A stretch of 64,000 bases of DNA, taken from Orobanche coerulescens. Taxonomy: Eukaryota > Streptophyta > Magnoliopsida > Lamiales > Orobanchaceae. Below the pieces are notes generated by a model. That model searched no databases. It had not been told where the DNA came from and was given only the letters and a program-made list of their open reading frames with translations. Below, in pieces: positions 11,318-23,330 of this stretch (the first letter of the stretch is position 1; each line of letters starts with the position of its first letter). The stretch lies in assembly GCA_033398695.1 (NCBI GenBank), contig CM065803.1:45313501-45377500 (forward strand), in the 5' to 3' direction. Both the position numbers and the translations under genes were made by a program.

Positions 11318-11576
11318 ACTGAAGGAAGTAAGAAAAGGACAAGATCAGAAAGATTCACAATTCACAAAGTTGGTAACACAAGTCACGATTCCGAGCAGCG
11401 CAAGAAAACGAATTACAGAGATATAAGAGTTCGAGGAGACTTACAGCCACGGGTCGCACGAAAAGACGGTAGCATGATGATATTTGGCTCAACGACTGAC
11501 TCTAATGACGCAACTGACAGACCCAAAAATTCACCGACAGCCTAGGTATTCAAAACCTAAGCTCCGATACCATAAA

Positions 11577-13831
11577 TGTAACACCCCAATTCACAAATGG
11601 GACATTACACGCCGTAGAACCCTCTTGAGGTCTACCAGGCTAACACATGACACATAACCACAATGGAAACCCCAAAAGATGCACTCAAAAGCAAATAGGG
11701 CCGTGGCCTCGGCCAAAACATTTCAACGGAGTACATAAAACATAATGTAGATATCAATTCGTTGCCCACGCAGGGGACTTAAACCAAGTTCAAGGATAAA
11801 CAGTTTAACTCCAATACTCGACATATGCAATGACAAAACATAAAATTAAACAATACAGACTCGAGCCACTATCATCAAGCCATTCCATCCTTCGCGTGCG
11901 TGCCCCGTGCCTGCTCCTCAGCTCTCCCGGTACCTGAAATGCATAAGACGCATTTCCCCCATTTAAGGGGTTAGCATTCGAATAGCTAGTGCAAGTACAC
12001 AATTACACAACATTATATACAAAAATACGGTTTTACACAATCATCTCAAACATAGGTCATTTGCCACATATATATTCCGGAATACTACATTGGCAATCAC
12101 ATCCATTTCAATCATCACGATATCACAAAATCACAACTGGTATCCCGTGGCCGTACCCCTCAGTATCGACCCCCAGACATCCCGTCGGACACTCCGGGTG
12201 GGATACCACTTCCGCGGCCGTACCCCTTAGTATCGACCCCCAGACACCCCGTCGCACACTCCGGGTGGAAGTTCAATCACACACGCACCCAAGTCCACTT
12301 CCGCGGCCGTACCTCTTAGTATCGACCCCCAGACACCCCGTCGGACACTCCGGGTGGAAGGAACACAACTCACGCACCCAAAAATCACCATTCATCATGC
12401 ATTTCGAAAATCACAATATACATAACGAAATGTAATACATGTACTTGCCTTGAATGAAACGAAACGAAGGAAACGACGACGGAATAGGTTTCGGTCCGAA
12501 CAATCCTCCCAAATCCGATCCTAACACAATAACGGTATACACAAGTCTCAATAATGCGGAAAGGTAAGAATTAATCCTAATTCTACCCGTTGGGACAATT
12601 CATCGGACACCAAGAGTGCATAAGGAAACGAAATCGGTCAATGGTATGACAACGGGATTTCATCCCAATCAAGAACAAGAAAGCGAGGTCACGAGTATAC
12701 TATCAAAATCTAATAACAACATCGGTCAATTCGAATTAAAACACAAGATCACCACCAAACCCTCCCCAAAATCATACTAGGGTTAAAGGAATTCTTACCT
12801 CTTGATGAATCAAGCATTCAAATCCAAAAACCACGGGTTAGATCCGCAATCCGAGCCACCCGATCGAAGAGGGATGAAGAAATCTACACCAGTAAGTGAT
12901 AGGCGGAGGAACTCTCCCTCTCAAGACTCTCTCACTCTCGCACGGTTGAAGAAGGAGGGGGAAATGAGCGATTCTCGCTGAATGAGAAGCAGATATAGCG
13001 CTGACCGCGTTGTGTGCCGCGGCTCAGCTAAAGCGTGCCGCGGCACGCAGCCAAAATTGTGCCCGGTGGTGGTGGCCGCTCGTTGTCTGCGGCTCATCCG
13101 AAGTGTGCCGCGGCTCGGTCGGCATGTGCCGCGGCCTTTGCCAGTTGCCGCGGCACGCGATACTGATCGATTTTGGCCGGCAAGTGTCACACGGGTGTGC
13201 TGCGGCCGGACAAGTGTGCCGCGGCTTCGGCAGTGCGCGGCGCACAATCCTTGTGCCGCGGCACACGGTACAGTTTGTTTAGGCAACAACTGGGCGATGT
13301 GTGTGCCGCGGCTCACAATCCTTGTGCCGCGGCCCACACCCCCCCTCGGGTCCCAAAATGACGAAAAATGATCCGGAAGGAGAATAAAAGCAACAGGGAT
13401 CGATATTTGGGCAACAATAACACGAAATGGAAGTACGGAACCCAAAACGATCTGAGGTACACAACCAAAGTCGAATAAGGGACAATTTCCCTAAACTTCT
13501 AGGAATTTACATAAACGGCCCAAACATCTGTAAAATCACGATACAACGTCGGATTAACAATCCGAAACTCACAACATGCTCTACTCAACCATACGAACTC
13601 ATGAAAATAGGAAAAATGACGAAATCGAACGAGTTTAGCGACAATCGGATACACATGCGACAAAATATAACTCAAGATGAAATTACGTAAAAACATTATC
13701 AAGACCCGTCTAAACGGAAAACTCCAAGAACTAAATAGGTTCAGAATTACAAAATAGTGCCAGGCGAGTTGTCCGAAACGAATATGCACCAAAAATAGAA
13801 ATTACCAAGGATAGAAAACGCGGATATTACA
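11577..13831 (-). repeat. Element B right (5') LTR
   Basis: 2,255 bp partner of 4462-6714. It holds the element promoter: minus-strand TATA-like box at 12993-12998, palindrome array at 13014-13342 upstream, and three tandem units at about 12160-12360 downstream. The 259-bp leader 11318-11576 carries the primer site. Confidence 0.93.
13014..13342. repeat. GTGCCGCGG palindromic array, element B right LTR
   Basis: Same arrangement as 5889-6225 but with many small gains, losses and substitutions, for example gtgccgcggcacgcagcc where the left LTR has gtgcgcggcacgagcc. Divergence is much higher than in flanking LTR sequence. Confidence 0.88.
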
Positions 13832-15344
13832 CCGAGGGTATGGTCGCCGTTAACGAGTTGATCATGGGGCCGAATTGCGGTTCCCATTGCTGTTCGCCGT
13901 GTCATATCTGCTGACCGCCTGGAATGTGGCGCCGCTCTAACTGACGCCGAACGCCTGGTTGCAGATCGTCAGCACTCTATTTGGCGGTCACCGACTGTTC
14001 CGTCTTCCTTTTGCGCTGGAAATGAACTACCTCTTTAAGCTGACGGCGCAGAAGGGTTCTGTTGGCGGCTACCACATTCAGGGTCGCATGGGCCGGGTGG
14101 TCCTTGGGGTGCCGAACAAGGTCCGGGGCGACCTGACAAAATGGTGTTGGGTCGTCGGAGTGTGGAAATCGGCCGCGAGCGACAAACCCGAGGATGAGTT
14201 GGATATTCCCACCGGCTTTCGGGAGAGGAGTCCGAGTAAGGGTTTAACTCTCCCTTCGTTCGGATACACCTTGAACTGATCTAATTTGGTTTTCTTTTTA
14301 CAGGCTCCCTTGTTCCAGCAGCCGGCGACCTACCATTTGAATTTTCGATCGTCTGGGAGCGAATCCGTGGTCTTCCGGGCAGTTACATCGACGTTCGCGT
14401 GATCAACAACGAAGCTCATTGGTTGGGCGCTCGGTTGTTTCGCTTTCCCCGCCACTTAAGGGTCCCAGGTACAAATGTTTACGATCTCCTTTTTGCTTGA
14501 CGATCGCCTTTGATTGAAGAAGACGTCTAACCTGGTTAATTATCTTCTTTGACAGAGATCTACTTCCCCCGCTACTCCGATCCGCCGAAAGAAATCGCCG
14601 TGTCGAACCCTGGTCTTATGAATCGTCTCCGACAAGGGAAGAAGGCGGGCCGTGCCCCTGCGGCGATGACCCATCCTATCCCAGAGGCGAGACCTCTCAT
14701 GGGGACGATCGTCGTCGAGCCGGGGACTCGGGAAGAGGAGCAGCTCCAGCGTAACCGCAAGAGGCGGAGGCCGGAGGAGCCCTTTCCAACTGTTGCTGCT
14801 GAGACGGCCGCGGTGGTGCCGCCGGTCGCCGCGCCTCCAATTTCTGTAGTTCCAATGACGGAGGGGCCTACGACCTCATCGGTCTTCCTACAGGCCATGG
14901 CGACCGCTGACGCCCAGACCCCACGGGGCAAGCCTTTTTTAGGCCGCGACCCCGAGAAGGTCGAAAGGTAAGTTTGGTTGATCTGCTGAGTTAAGTCACT
15001 TGTGTAGGGGACATACTAACTCCTTTGTTCTTGGTGCAGGGTCCGTCTTGCCGACCCGAACTGCTCGCCGATGGTGTTGGACTTCCTCGTGAGCATATCT
15101 CCCCGCGAGCCTAGCGACGTTCCTCATTACGTCTCTCGGCTATCACCGCCTTGCCGAAGGCTTGGATGACCGATATGGATGCGATCGCGCGCCGGCGGTC
15201 CGGAGACGCAATGCAGGCAACTCTTGCTCTGACCCTTCAAGCGGCGACGATGGCCGCTCAAGCTGTGAAGGATTATGATGGGCGGCCCTCTACTACCTGT
15301 CTCCATTCGGACCTCGAGGCTGCTCGGAATCAGAACGCCAAGTT
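13832..15344 (+). pseudogene. Antisense gene of element A, central part with three introns
   Basis: Continues the frame interrupted at 4461. It contains FPLLFAVSYLLTAWNVAPL, LTPNAWLQIVS, MNYLFKLTAQKGSVGGYHIQ and VPNKVRGDLTKWCWVVG, the pattern I know from the plant 'putative gypsy type transposon' family (PF04195-like). Three introns with GT..AG ends restore a continuous frame when removed: 14236-14303 (68 bp), 14469-14555 (87 bp) and 14968-15039 (72 bp). The downstream exon has a proline- and alanine-rich linker with a basic RKRRRPEEP, possibly a nuclear signal. Lesions: frameshift near 13868, stop at about 13940 where glutamine is expected, frameshift near 15140. It is cut again by element C at 15344. 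Confidence 0.72.
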
Positions 15345-18241
15345 TGTAACACCCCCAAAACCATCCGGGATATTACAGCGCCGTGGGTCCCGCGCCAGAA
15401 CCCACCAGGCTAAAAACCGTTTACAAAACCAATTCAAAAACGCCAAAAGGCCGATGACGGTAATATTTTAAATACTCAAATATTTTCAAAAGCATAATTT
15501 TGAAATACCATCATAAAATACCATTTGAAAATACAAGGCGAAGTGCCAAATCTCGATAGTTCAAAATGTACGTTAAGACGCCGCTTAAGCGTCTGGATAA
15601 AATAGTTTAGGAAAAGGTTTAACGAAATAACCCAAGTTCGCAAAGTGCCAAAAGGGCCATTTAAAATACACATACGCAGCGGATAAAGATACCGAAAAGC
15701 CATTTTGAAATATACACACGCAGCGGATAAATGCAGTTCAAAATACACATTTGCAGCGGAAATGAATAACCATAAAAGAAATACTCGATACTCCAAAACA
15801 TGCCACCGCCAGTATCACATAGGGAAGCTCATCCCTTCACGACCGCTACTAGCTCGATCTCCAAGTACCTAAAAATAAAGCCCACGGTCATTGACCACAA
15901 TACTCAATAATGATATCGATCACATCATCATAAATAATTACATAACAATGTAATAATATTGTAAGAATACTACCAAAGTAATCTTACCGTCATACCTTAC
16001 CAATCCATAACAATCCATACTAAATCAATCCTTGACATATTCCACATTTCGTATTCTCAAATGACGAAATGAATTCAACAACAATCATCTCTACTGTATT
16101 CCAAAAATACCAACAATCCTTAAAACATCATCATAACTCATAAGTGTGGAAATAATCCAATCTGTGCCAAATCTTGTCCGTCGGATTACACAATCAAATC
16201 TCAACATGTATAAACCAATAATACACAACATATCTGTAGATCAACTACCACATGATAATGATAACAAATCCTGAAACATCGACATATAGTCCGAATGCTT
16301 ATACGATCAATAACCAGATCAACCGATAAATCAACTGAGAATATCATCGACATGATAACTCCAGTACGACCAATAAAGGATCACGATAACTGAGAATACC
16401 ATCAACATGATAACTCCGACACGATCAACAAAGGATCAACAATAATCGAGAATACCATCAACAAGGTAAACTCCAAATGATCAACAAAAGACCAATAATA
16501 ACTGAGAATACCATCAACAAGGTAAACTCCAAATGATCAACAATAATGGATCTCAAAGAAATAACTCTGACTGTCGAACATACCCCTTGGGCGTATGAAC
16601 AACCAGTCACAAACCGTCGAACATACCCAACCATGAATGGAGGATGAATGACCAAACAATATGGCTCAAAGATGGAAATCATAGTATGCCCGATCCGAAC
16701 ATGTGTCAGTGCACATGTCCACCCCGTATACGGAATCCAGGATATACGTGGGACAATGTACCTAATTAGCCTCAACGAACTACTTCTCGTGTGCACAACC
16801 TTTCACGGAAAATATTCACGCATGACTATATATGTGCCCGGCTAAAAATCCTACACAATATCAAATCGGAATGCAGATATGACTCCAGATATGTCATGAT
16901 GCAACATGACAACGAAACTCAAAGAAACACATACCCAATAAGGATCAAAAGGCTCACCGAAGTGAACAACAATAGTCTGACAATGAAAAGTCGACACGAC
17001 CGATCAATATTCAAAACAACAACCCTGGGGTTACAAACCCCAAAGGATAATCCATGCGATCAACAATCTCAGACAACAGTTCTGGGATCAACATCCATCA
17101 ACGAATAATCGATACGAAACTCATTACACGAAACCTCAACATATACAACAACTCAACATAATAATTATCTCATAACTGAACAATACATAAATTACCTCAA
17201 AGCCGGAGACAACATCCTTTCCACGAACCAACATCCACGAGCGAACACGGTTATACGAATAATCCCGAAATAGGTATAGTCCATTTATACCAACAAACCA
17301 CCATCCCGACATCAATATCGACACGATAACTATCCTCGATATCCGATATTCTATATCCTTGACGAAAGATAACTCACGTCTTCCTTGAACATAATTAAAT
17401 CATATACCTTATGATTTAATACAAACCAGAGCACGATATACAACTCATTAACCAACAATTTACCTTTCTAACAACATTGATATATGAATTATAAATGAAA
17501 TGAAAACGAAACCATTCATCAAATATTATAAACTGAACAAGTATAAACTTGCCTCGATACCGATACCACGAAGCCGTTACCAAAATCCATTGCCTTCGTT
17601 TACGAGCTCCTCAGCCCTGACCAAAAGCCATCTACGAATTCTTCAGCCTCAACAGCAACACAACGGTCATAAACCACGATCAAACATCACAACCTATTGC
17701 AATAACCGATTAACACACATTCGATAAAAATCAATAACCGACATAGCCAACCAAGCGACTCAACGGCTCAATAATACCCCGATCATATACATAAAACCAA
17801 ATGATCCAACTCAACAAATACGAACTCATATCCACAATACAAGCCGTAACTCGATGATCACAAATATCAATCAATAACCGATCAACAAGCACAATGGTTC
17901 TACAATATCCTGATTAAACACATATCCAAACAAGTCGAACCAATCAAAAACGAACTCAAAACCACAACACGATTCCGCAATCCGAAAGTCATATCAACAA
18001 TCAATTTAACCAAGTGTCTAAGCATTACCGATTCCAAATTCAATCTTAAATACGATTACAAGTTTCCTCCTTGTAAATTCATAATAAAAATCAATTACCA
18101 ATTATCATCATCAATCCGGACAATCCGATCAATTCAACATCATAGATAACCATATTCCAAGGGTTTCAAATAATTCCATTATCCGAATTGAACACTTGTT
18201 AAATACCTATGAATTCTCAAACTCAAAAGTGAGTCATAATC

Positions 18242-19553
18242 TGTTGTGATATTTCTTACACGCAAGTGCACGTCATCGTTTACAAGTAATAAAGTGATAA
18301 GTAGAGTATCGTTCCCACGAGGACTGAATCTCTAACTACCGATTTTTGTGTATTCCAATTTTATTTGAACAATCGAATTTGGGTTTGTGCAATTAATAAC
18401 TAAAAGAATTACTAAAAGACTAGTAGAAAGCGATAGCTTGAATAAAATAAATCAAATGAATAATAAGTCTAGGATTCTGAATCCGCCTCAGTTTATCCGA
18501 ATTTACTCTCGATTATCCGTAATAAATAATTTTCCCAATTTATTGAAGGCGGAGATTGCTAATATATTCTACCGCCTCTCCCGAGGTCAATAGATTTATC
18601 TAAAGGCGAATAACGCACTCTATCCCTAGGTAAATTAATTTGTCAATAGGCGAAAAGCTTAAAATCTCCCAAAGGCCACGTAGTTCCTATGAGTATATTC
18701 CTATCTCACAGAATAAAACGGTCCTCACCAATAGTTCCTCACCAAATCTCCTCTCCCGATTCGAAGTGAATGATTAAATCAATACAACTATTGGCCAGAT
18801 AATTGCAAGCATTAAACACAATTGGGACAACTCAATAAAAAGGTAATTAATTGGATAATCTCAAGAAATTCATCAAAACAAAGGTTTCATCAAAACCCTA
18901 GATTAGGGCTTTAGCCTGACATACTAAAAATTGAAAATACAGAATAGATAAATGAAAGCATAAAATTCAAACGCAGATGAAGCTCAGATTCCTCCGTTCT
19001 TTAGCTTCCGCCCTCTGCCCTTGAAGTCTTCTGCTTCCCTCTTCTTCTGCCGTCTCCAAGCTTAAGCTCCAAAAGATTAAAAGATCCAAAGATAAATTAA
19101 TTAGGGTCTTAAACCCTATTTATAGCTCAGCACATCTCCAAATCGCGTCCGTATCAGTCGGTCGAAAACTGGCTTCGAAACGGCCCAAAATCCGCGCGGA
19201 CATACAAAAACCGCCAAGTGTGCCGCGGCGCACTAAACCTGTGCCGCGGCACAGAGCCTTCACTGGAAGCACGGGCGTCATCAATTTCTTACGTGCGCGG
19301 CTCACAGGTGTGCCGCGGCACGTAGTACTGATTACTCTGCCTTGGTGGTGTCTTCTGTCTTGTGCACGCTTCCTTGTGCCGCGGCTCAGAGTCCAGATTT
19401 GCCGTTTTCGCCCGTTTTGCCTCGTTTTAGCTCCCGGACTTCAATTTCCTGTCAATCATACAAAATTAAGGCATTAAAGGCTCATTTATACAATTTCACT
19501 CTCCAAAATACTACAAAATAATGATAAATAAGCGTATAAAAATACGCCTAACA
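18242..19553 (-). repeat. Element F left (3') LTR
   Basis: 1,312 bp. Differs from 26041-27342 at only a handful of sites outside the GTGCCGCGG block (19215-19390), where changes are concentrated. Minus-strand TATA box ctataaataggg at 19114-19125. Confidence 0.93.
19215..19390. repeat. GTGCCGCGG palindromic repeats, element F left LTR
   Basis: About five copies of gtgccgcgg(c), with full palindromes and -gcac/-ctca variants. They lie about 90 bp upstream of the minus-strand TATA box at 19114-19125. The same motif is found in the unrelated element B. Confidence 0.85.
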
Positions 19554-19568
19554 AATACCCCCAAACTT

Positions 19569-20843
19569 AAGCCTTTGCTTGTCCTCAAGCAAAAAGAATT
19601 AAACTCAATAAAAGAATGTCGTGAATCATCGTGCAACTCATAGTGTTCAACCTAATCAATACTATCCTGTAATTCTCTCAAAAAAAACGAGTGTCATAAA
19701 AGCGAGCTGCACTCAGAATAATGATTCCGCAAAGTAATCAAGTTCAGCCCTAATCACTCGTTCATGGAGAAAATCCAGCTCAAAGATTAACAAAACGTGA
19801 GTCAAATCAACCATCAATATGAAAGGCTAAAATAAACAAGCTAGTTCGTCCCGTTCCACAGTCTAGTGGCACAATTTTCACGAGTTTCATAACAAATAAA
19901 CCTCGGACATTATCCCCTTATATATATGTTCAAGAATTTGATTCGAGTTGACCACTAGGTTAGGATCTCGGGATGTTTCATCGGGATAATCCTAGGGTGG
20001 AACTTCCATTCTCATGTATTAGGAAACCGTTTGACGTAAAAGACACTCATGGGGCACATGGATGCTTCTAGTTACTAAGTTCCCGTCTACAGCGGAGAAA
20101 CAACTCGAATATATAATTTCCGCATGTCCGAATCAAGGTTGCCGTTTTACGCGAGAGTAAACAGCGGGTCACGCGAATACCCCCGGTTACTAGGCTCCCT
20201 ATCGTTTGCACATGTGAAATATCTAAATCACTAGTCTAATCAGGGTCGTCGTTTTACGCGAGAGTAAACAACGGGTCACGCGAATGCCCCCGGTTACTAG
20301 ACTTCCCTTCATAGAACAACATTATCTCGACTTTTGGGAAAAACTGACCGACTCTAAACTCAATCTAAGTGCCAACACGACTAATGAAACAGTACGACTC
20401 ACTATCCGGAAAATGTAACCAAACGTATTGACAGTGATTTTAAAACAAGTATGTATCGTCTCTTATCTGCCAAGACCTCTACAATCACGAAAAATTTTGG
20501 ACCTAAATGAATACTAAGCAGAACAGAAATAACTGACTACAACTCGACTAAAACTCGACCATTTCTTCAGAGAGAAAAACAGTGTCGTAACATCGGTATC
20601 ACACAAATAGAAGCACGAAAAATTCACGAATAAAGAAAAACTAAGACAAGCAAGGCTATCTAAAAATTTTTTACGCAAAGTAATGAAAAGTGCAACGAAA
20701 TAAAGTACATCAATAAAATAAAGTACAGCAATGAATGTAGCAACTGAAAGTAAACCCCCCAAACTTAGGACGTACATTGACCTCAATGGACAAAAAATGA
20801 TATGCAATAAAAGTAAAAGGTCAAGTACTCCCCTCCAGTCTGC
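19569..20843 (-). other. Non-coding 3' region of element F with an imperfect duplication and a second polypurine tract
   Basis: A roughly 60-bp block with ttttacgcgagagtaaac, cgggtcacgcgaat and cccccggttactag occurs at about 20137-20190 and again at about 20250-20305. A second tract, CTAAGTTTGGGGGGTTTAC (minus), lies at about 20752-20770, some 75 bp past the end of the cargo ORF and about 1.2 kb inside the terminal tract. No ORF of note. Confidence 0.7.
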
Positions 20844-22200
20844 TCAGGAGCTGGTGCCGGCATCATCCGGTGAGGAGGGTGGTGTGGCTGGCCGGGCGGG
20901 TGCAATAAATGGCCCGTCGGGATGCATGATATGGGCCGTCCATGCGGCGAGGTGCTCCTGATGATAAGCATCCCTCGCAGCTAGACGCCTCGCCTCTCGT
21001 CGGCTGGCCCGGCGGGCCTGCTCTCCCATCTCGGCTCTGACGGCAGCAATAACGCTCTCCCGCTCCGTCCGCTGCTCCTCCCGCATGGCAGCCATCAAGC
21101 TCTCCCTCTCTCTCCTCATCTCATCTCTCTCTCTCTCCTCGTCTCCTCTCTCAGCTCCTCTCTCTCTCTCTCTCCTCAGATCCTCCCTCAGCCCATCAAA
21201 CAACTCCTGCAACCTCGCTCTGTCGGGTGGCAGGCCGGCATCTCCATGTGTCAACAAAAGCAGCTCGGGGGACCCCTCGTGGGCCTCCTCTAGCAGAAAT
21301 ACTCTCCCCCGAGCGTGCGCCGGCGCTCCTCCCCACTGGTCAAAGTGTGATATGATGCGGTGGTCGATCGGGGCCTGGGGGGCAAGCATCGGCTCGTCGT
21401 CTGACCACGTCAGCCCCGACTGCCGGCACAAAGCGCAGATGAGAGAGGGGTGCTTCAACCCCGTCTTGCCCCCCCCCCCCCCCTTGGATACACTGGAAGA
21501 TAGATCGGACCAGGATGGGGGCCACATCGAAACGCAGCCCGGAAGTGATAGCATAAAGTGTCCGGGCGCGGGAGAGAAAGACAGTACGGATCTGGGAGGT
21601 GGGGTCAATGCGTGCGCAGATAAAATAAAGCCGTGCACGCCCGAGGCCGAGGCGCGAGCTCTGAAGTGGAAAGTGGAAGAACCTGTGCTCATTGCTCCCG
21701 GTCGGTATCGGGTGCAATGGTCTCGGCGGGGCCTCCTTCGTGAGGCTGGTCATCACTCGGTCATAGGCCGACTCATCAACCACCGGAAGCCCAAACAGCC
21801 TCCGAATAGCAGCCGTGGAGAAATCAACTGTAACCCCTCGGACATCGACCTGAGTCCGAGACTCTAATGACGGCAACGTATGCCCTGCCCGAATGTGCTT
21901 CAGCAGTGCGCTGGCATAGAACTCCTGCACAATCGAGATAACCGCTGGCTCGGGGGGTGCAGCAAATCTGGCCCACCCCATCTCGTCAATCATAGTGAGC
22001 AATTCCCCGTCCTGAGGAGCTGGAGTAAATCCCCTCTCTGGAATAAGCGGTCGTGGCCGGATCTTTTCATTGAATATCTTGTGAATTTCAGGGTCCGAAA
22101 ATTGGTGCCCCTCCGCCTCGGCCCGACCACGAGAGGTCTCCCCTCGAGTGAGGGATGACTGGGTCCTAGCTCTCTTGCTTAGTTTCTTTGTTCTCGCCAT
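20844..22200 (-). pseudogene. Cargo ORF of element F: plant-transposon-domain protein with coiled coil
   Basis: Starts MARTKKLSKRARTQSS (basic, possible nuclear signal). The body contains IHKIFNEKIRPRPLIPERGF, EFYASALLKH, VRGVTVDFSTAAIRRLFGLP and FFHFPLQ. These resemble the 'putative plant transposon protein' domain often found where Athila elements carry their env-like ORF. The C-terminal third is an Arg/Glu-rich coiled coil (RRERERGAERGDEERERDE), then an Ala/Pro-rich end. A run of 15 C (21469-21483) divides two reading frames, so one base of tract length separates the halves. No signal peptide or membrane span is apparent, which argues against an envelope protein. Function unknown. The start was chosen because it follows a good splice acceptor (22209). 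Confidence 0.7.
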
Positions 22201-22208
22201 AATCAATC

Positions 22209-22732
22209 CTGAAAAGTACAACACGAGGGTTTATTCACGCAAACAATAATAACAATGATCTACACTCGGCTAAGGATGTCCAACCAGAAATCCCGAATTT
22301 AACAAAATAGCGCATTTGTGAGAGAAGGATGAAATTGGACTTAAACGTTTAACCTGGATGTAAGGGTTGGGCTTGCTGTAAATTCAGAACGTATACGTTG
22401 CACGAAAATTCAAACGATTGCTTTTCCAAAGAAAATTTTTCACTTAGGCAATTTATCAAACACATTGAGGGCACAAGTTTACTTGAAGAATAAACACGGC
22501 TATAGCTCGATTCAACCCCCAAGAACAGAAACATAATTCAATCATCATCAACACAACACACTCAACTCATTCACATTCCAAACTAACCATGAAAAATTGA
22601 TTAAAACTACCATGTTATTCCCTAAACCATCCTAGAAATTTTTGAAGGAAAATAACATGTTCAATCCATCCAAAGCATAAACAACTTCAAATCTAAACCA
22701 TAAACAAGTAGAGATTAACGATTGGAACATAC
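22209..22732 (-). other. Predicted 5'UTR intron of the cargo ORF (524 bp)
   Basis: Minus-strand donor CAAAAG|GTATGTTCC at 22732 and acceptor TACTTTTCAG|GATTGATT at 22209, eight bases before the ATG. The interior is AT-rich compared with the GC-rich ORF. Inference from splice consensus and position only. Confidence 0.5.
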
Positions 22733-22870
22733 CTTTTGGTTTTGTGAAAAAAATGCAAGAAGAAGTCGCAGGAAAAAAATGGAGGAAAGCTTCGGCCGAT
22801 TCGCGCGCTGGGGAGGGAAAGAGAAGGGAAGAAGAAATACCTGGGTGTTCGGCCGATTGAGAATTATAAG
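22733..22870 (-). promoter_or_regulatory. Internal promoter and 5'UTR for the cargo ORF
   Basis: A minus-strand TATA-like cttataat is at 22863-22870. The region to 22733 is pyrimidine-rich like a plant leader. A palindrome array (22898-23120) begins about 28 bp upstream, copying the layout of the LTR promoters. Confidence 0.5.
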
Positions 22871-22897
22871 CTACCAGGGCCTTTCAGATTCCGCATA

Positions 22898-23120
22898 GTG
22901 TGCCGCGGCACAGCTAAAGTGAGCCGCGGCACAGTCTGATCCCTTTTACACCTTGCTCGTTTTGTCATGTGCCGCGGCACATATTACGTGTGCCGCGGCT
23001 CAGTGCTCTAGTGTGCCGCGGCTCATTTATGCCGTGCCGCGGCACAGGGTACAGTTGGTTTAGCCACCCCTTACGATTGATGTGTGCCGCGGCTCTCAAT
23101 ACATCTGCCGCGGCTCGACT
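22898..23120. repeat. GTGCCGCGG palindromic array inside element F
   Basis: About eight copies: gtgccgcggcac as a full palindrome several times, plus gtgccgcggctc variants. Located between the protease ORF and the cargo ORF, outside any LTR. Confidence 0.88.
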
Positions 23121-23330
23121 TGATTTCTTCCACAGGACTTTCTGCATGAATTTTGAGAAGAACATGTTTAAAAGCGAGAGGCAGAAGCAAATTGAAGCAC
23201 AAAAATGATGAAAAATAAGAATCACGAATGCAAGAAAAATAAAGAAATGCAAAAATCTACAACTACGAACTCGGGTTGCCTCCCGAGAAGTGCTAAGTTT
23301 ATAGTCTTCAGCCGGACCTATTGGAAAACA

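Larger units (their letters stand above)
4462..13831 (-). mobile_element. Element B: Tekay-type chromovirus (Ty3/gypsy), complete in structure
   Basis: LTRs at 4462-6714 and 11577-13831 both start TGTAACACCCC and end GGATATTACA, and ccgag is duplicated at 4457-4461 and 13832-13836. gag-pol is on the minus strand, so 11577-13831 is the 5' LTR. The primer site TGGTATCGGAGC (minus, 11561-11572) resembles the initiator-Met type. The polypurine tract TTTTTAGGGGGAGATAA (minus) is at 6715-6731. It inserted into the antisense gene of A. Coding regions are split by several frameshifts. Confidence 0.93.

Noticed and set aside
21085..21867. 260-residue plus-strand ORF over the F cargo region
   Set aside because: Low-complexity Ser/Leu translation of the opposite strand of the Arg/Glu coiled coil; a shadow frame.
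20844..22200. Envelope gene of a retrovirus-like element
   Set aside because: Position fits, but there is no signal peptide, membrane span or cleavage site; a coiled coil and basic N terminus suggest an intracellular protein.
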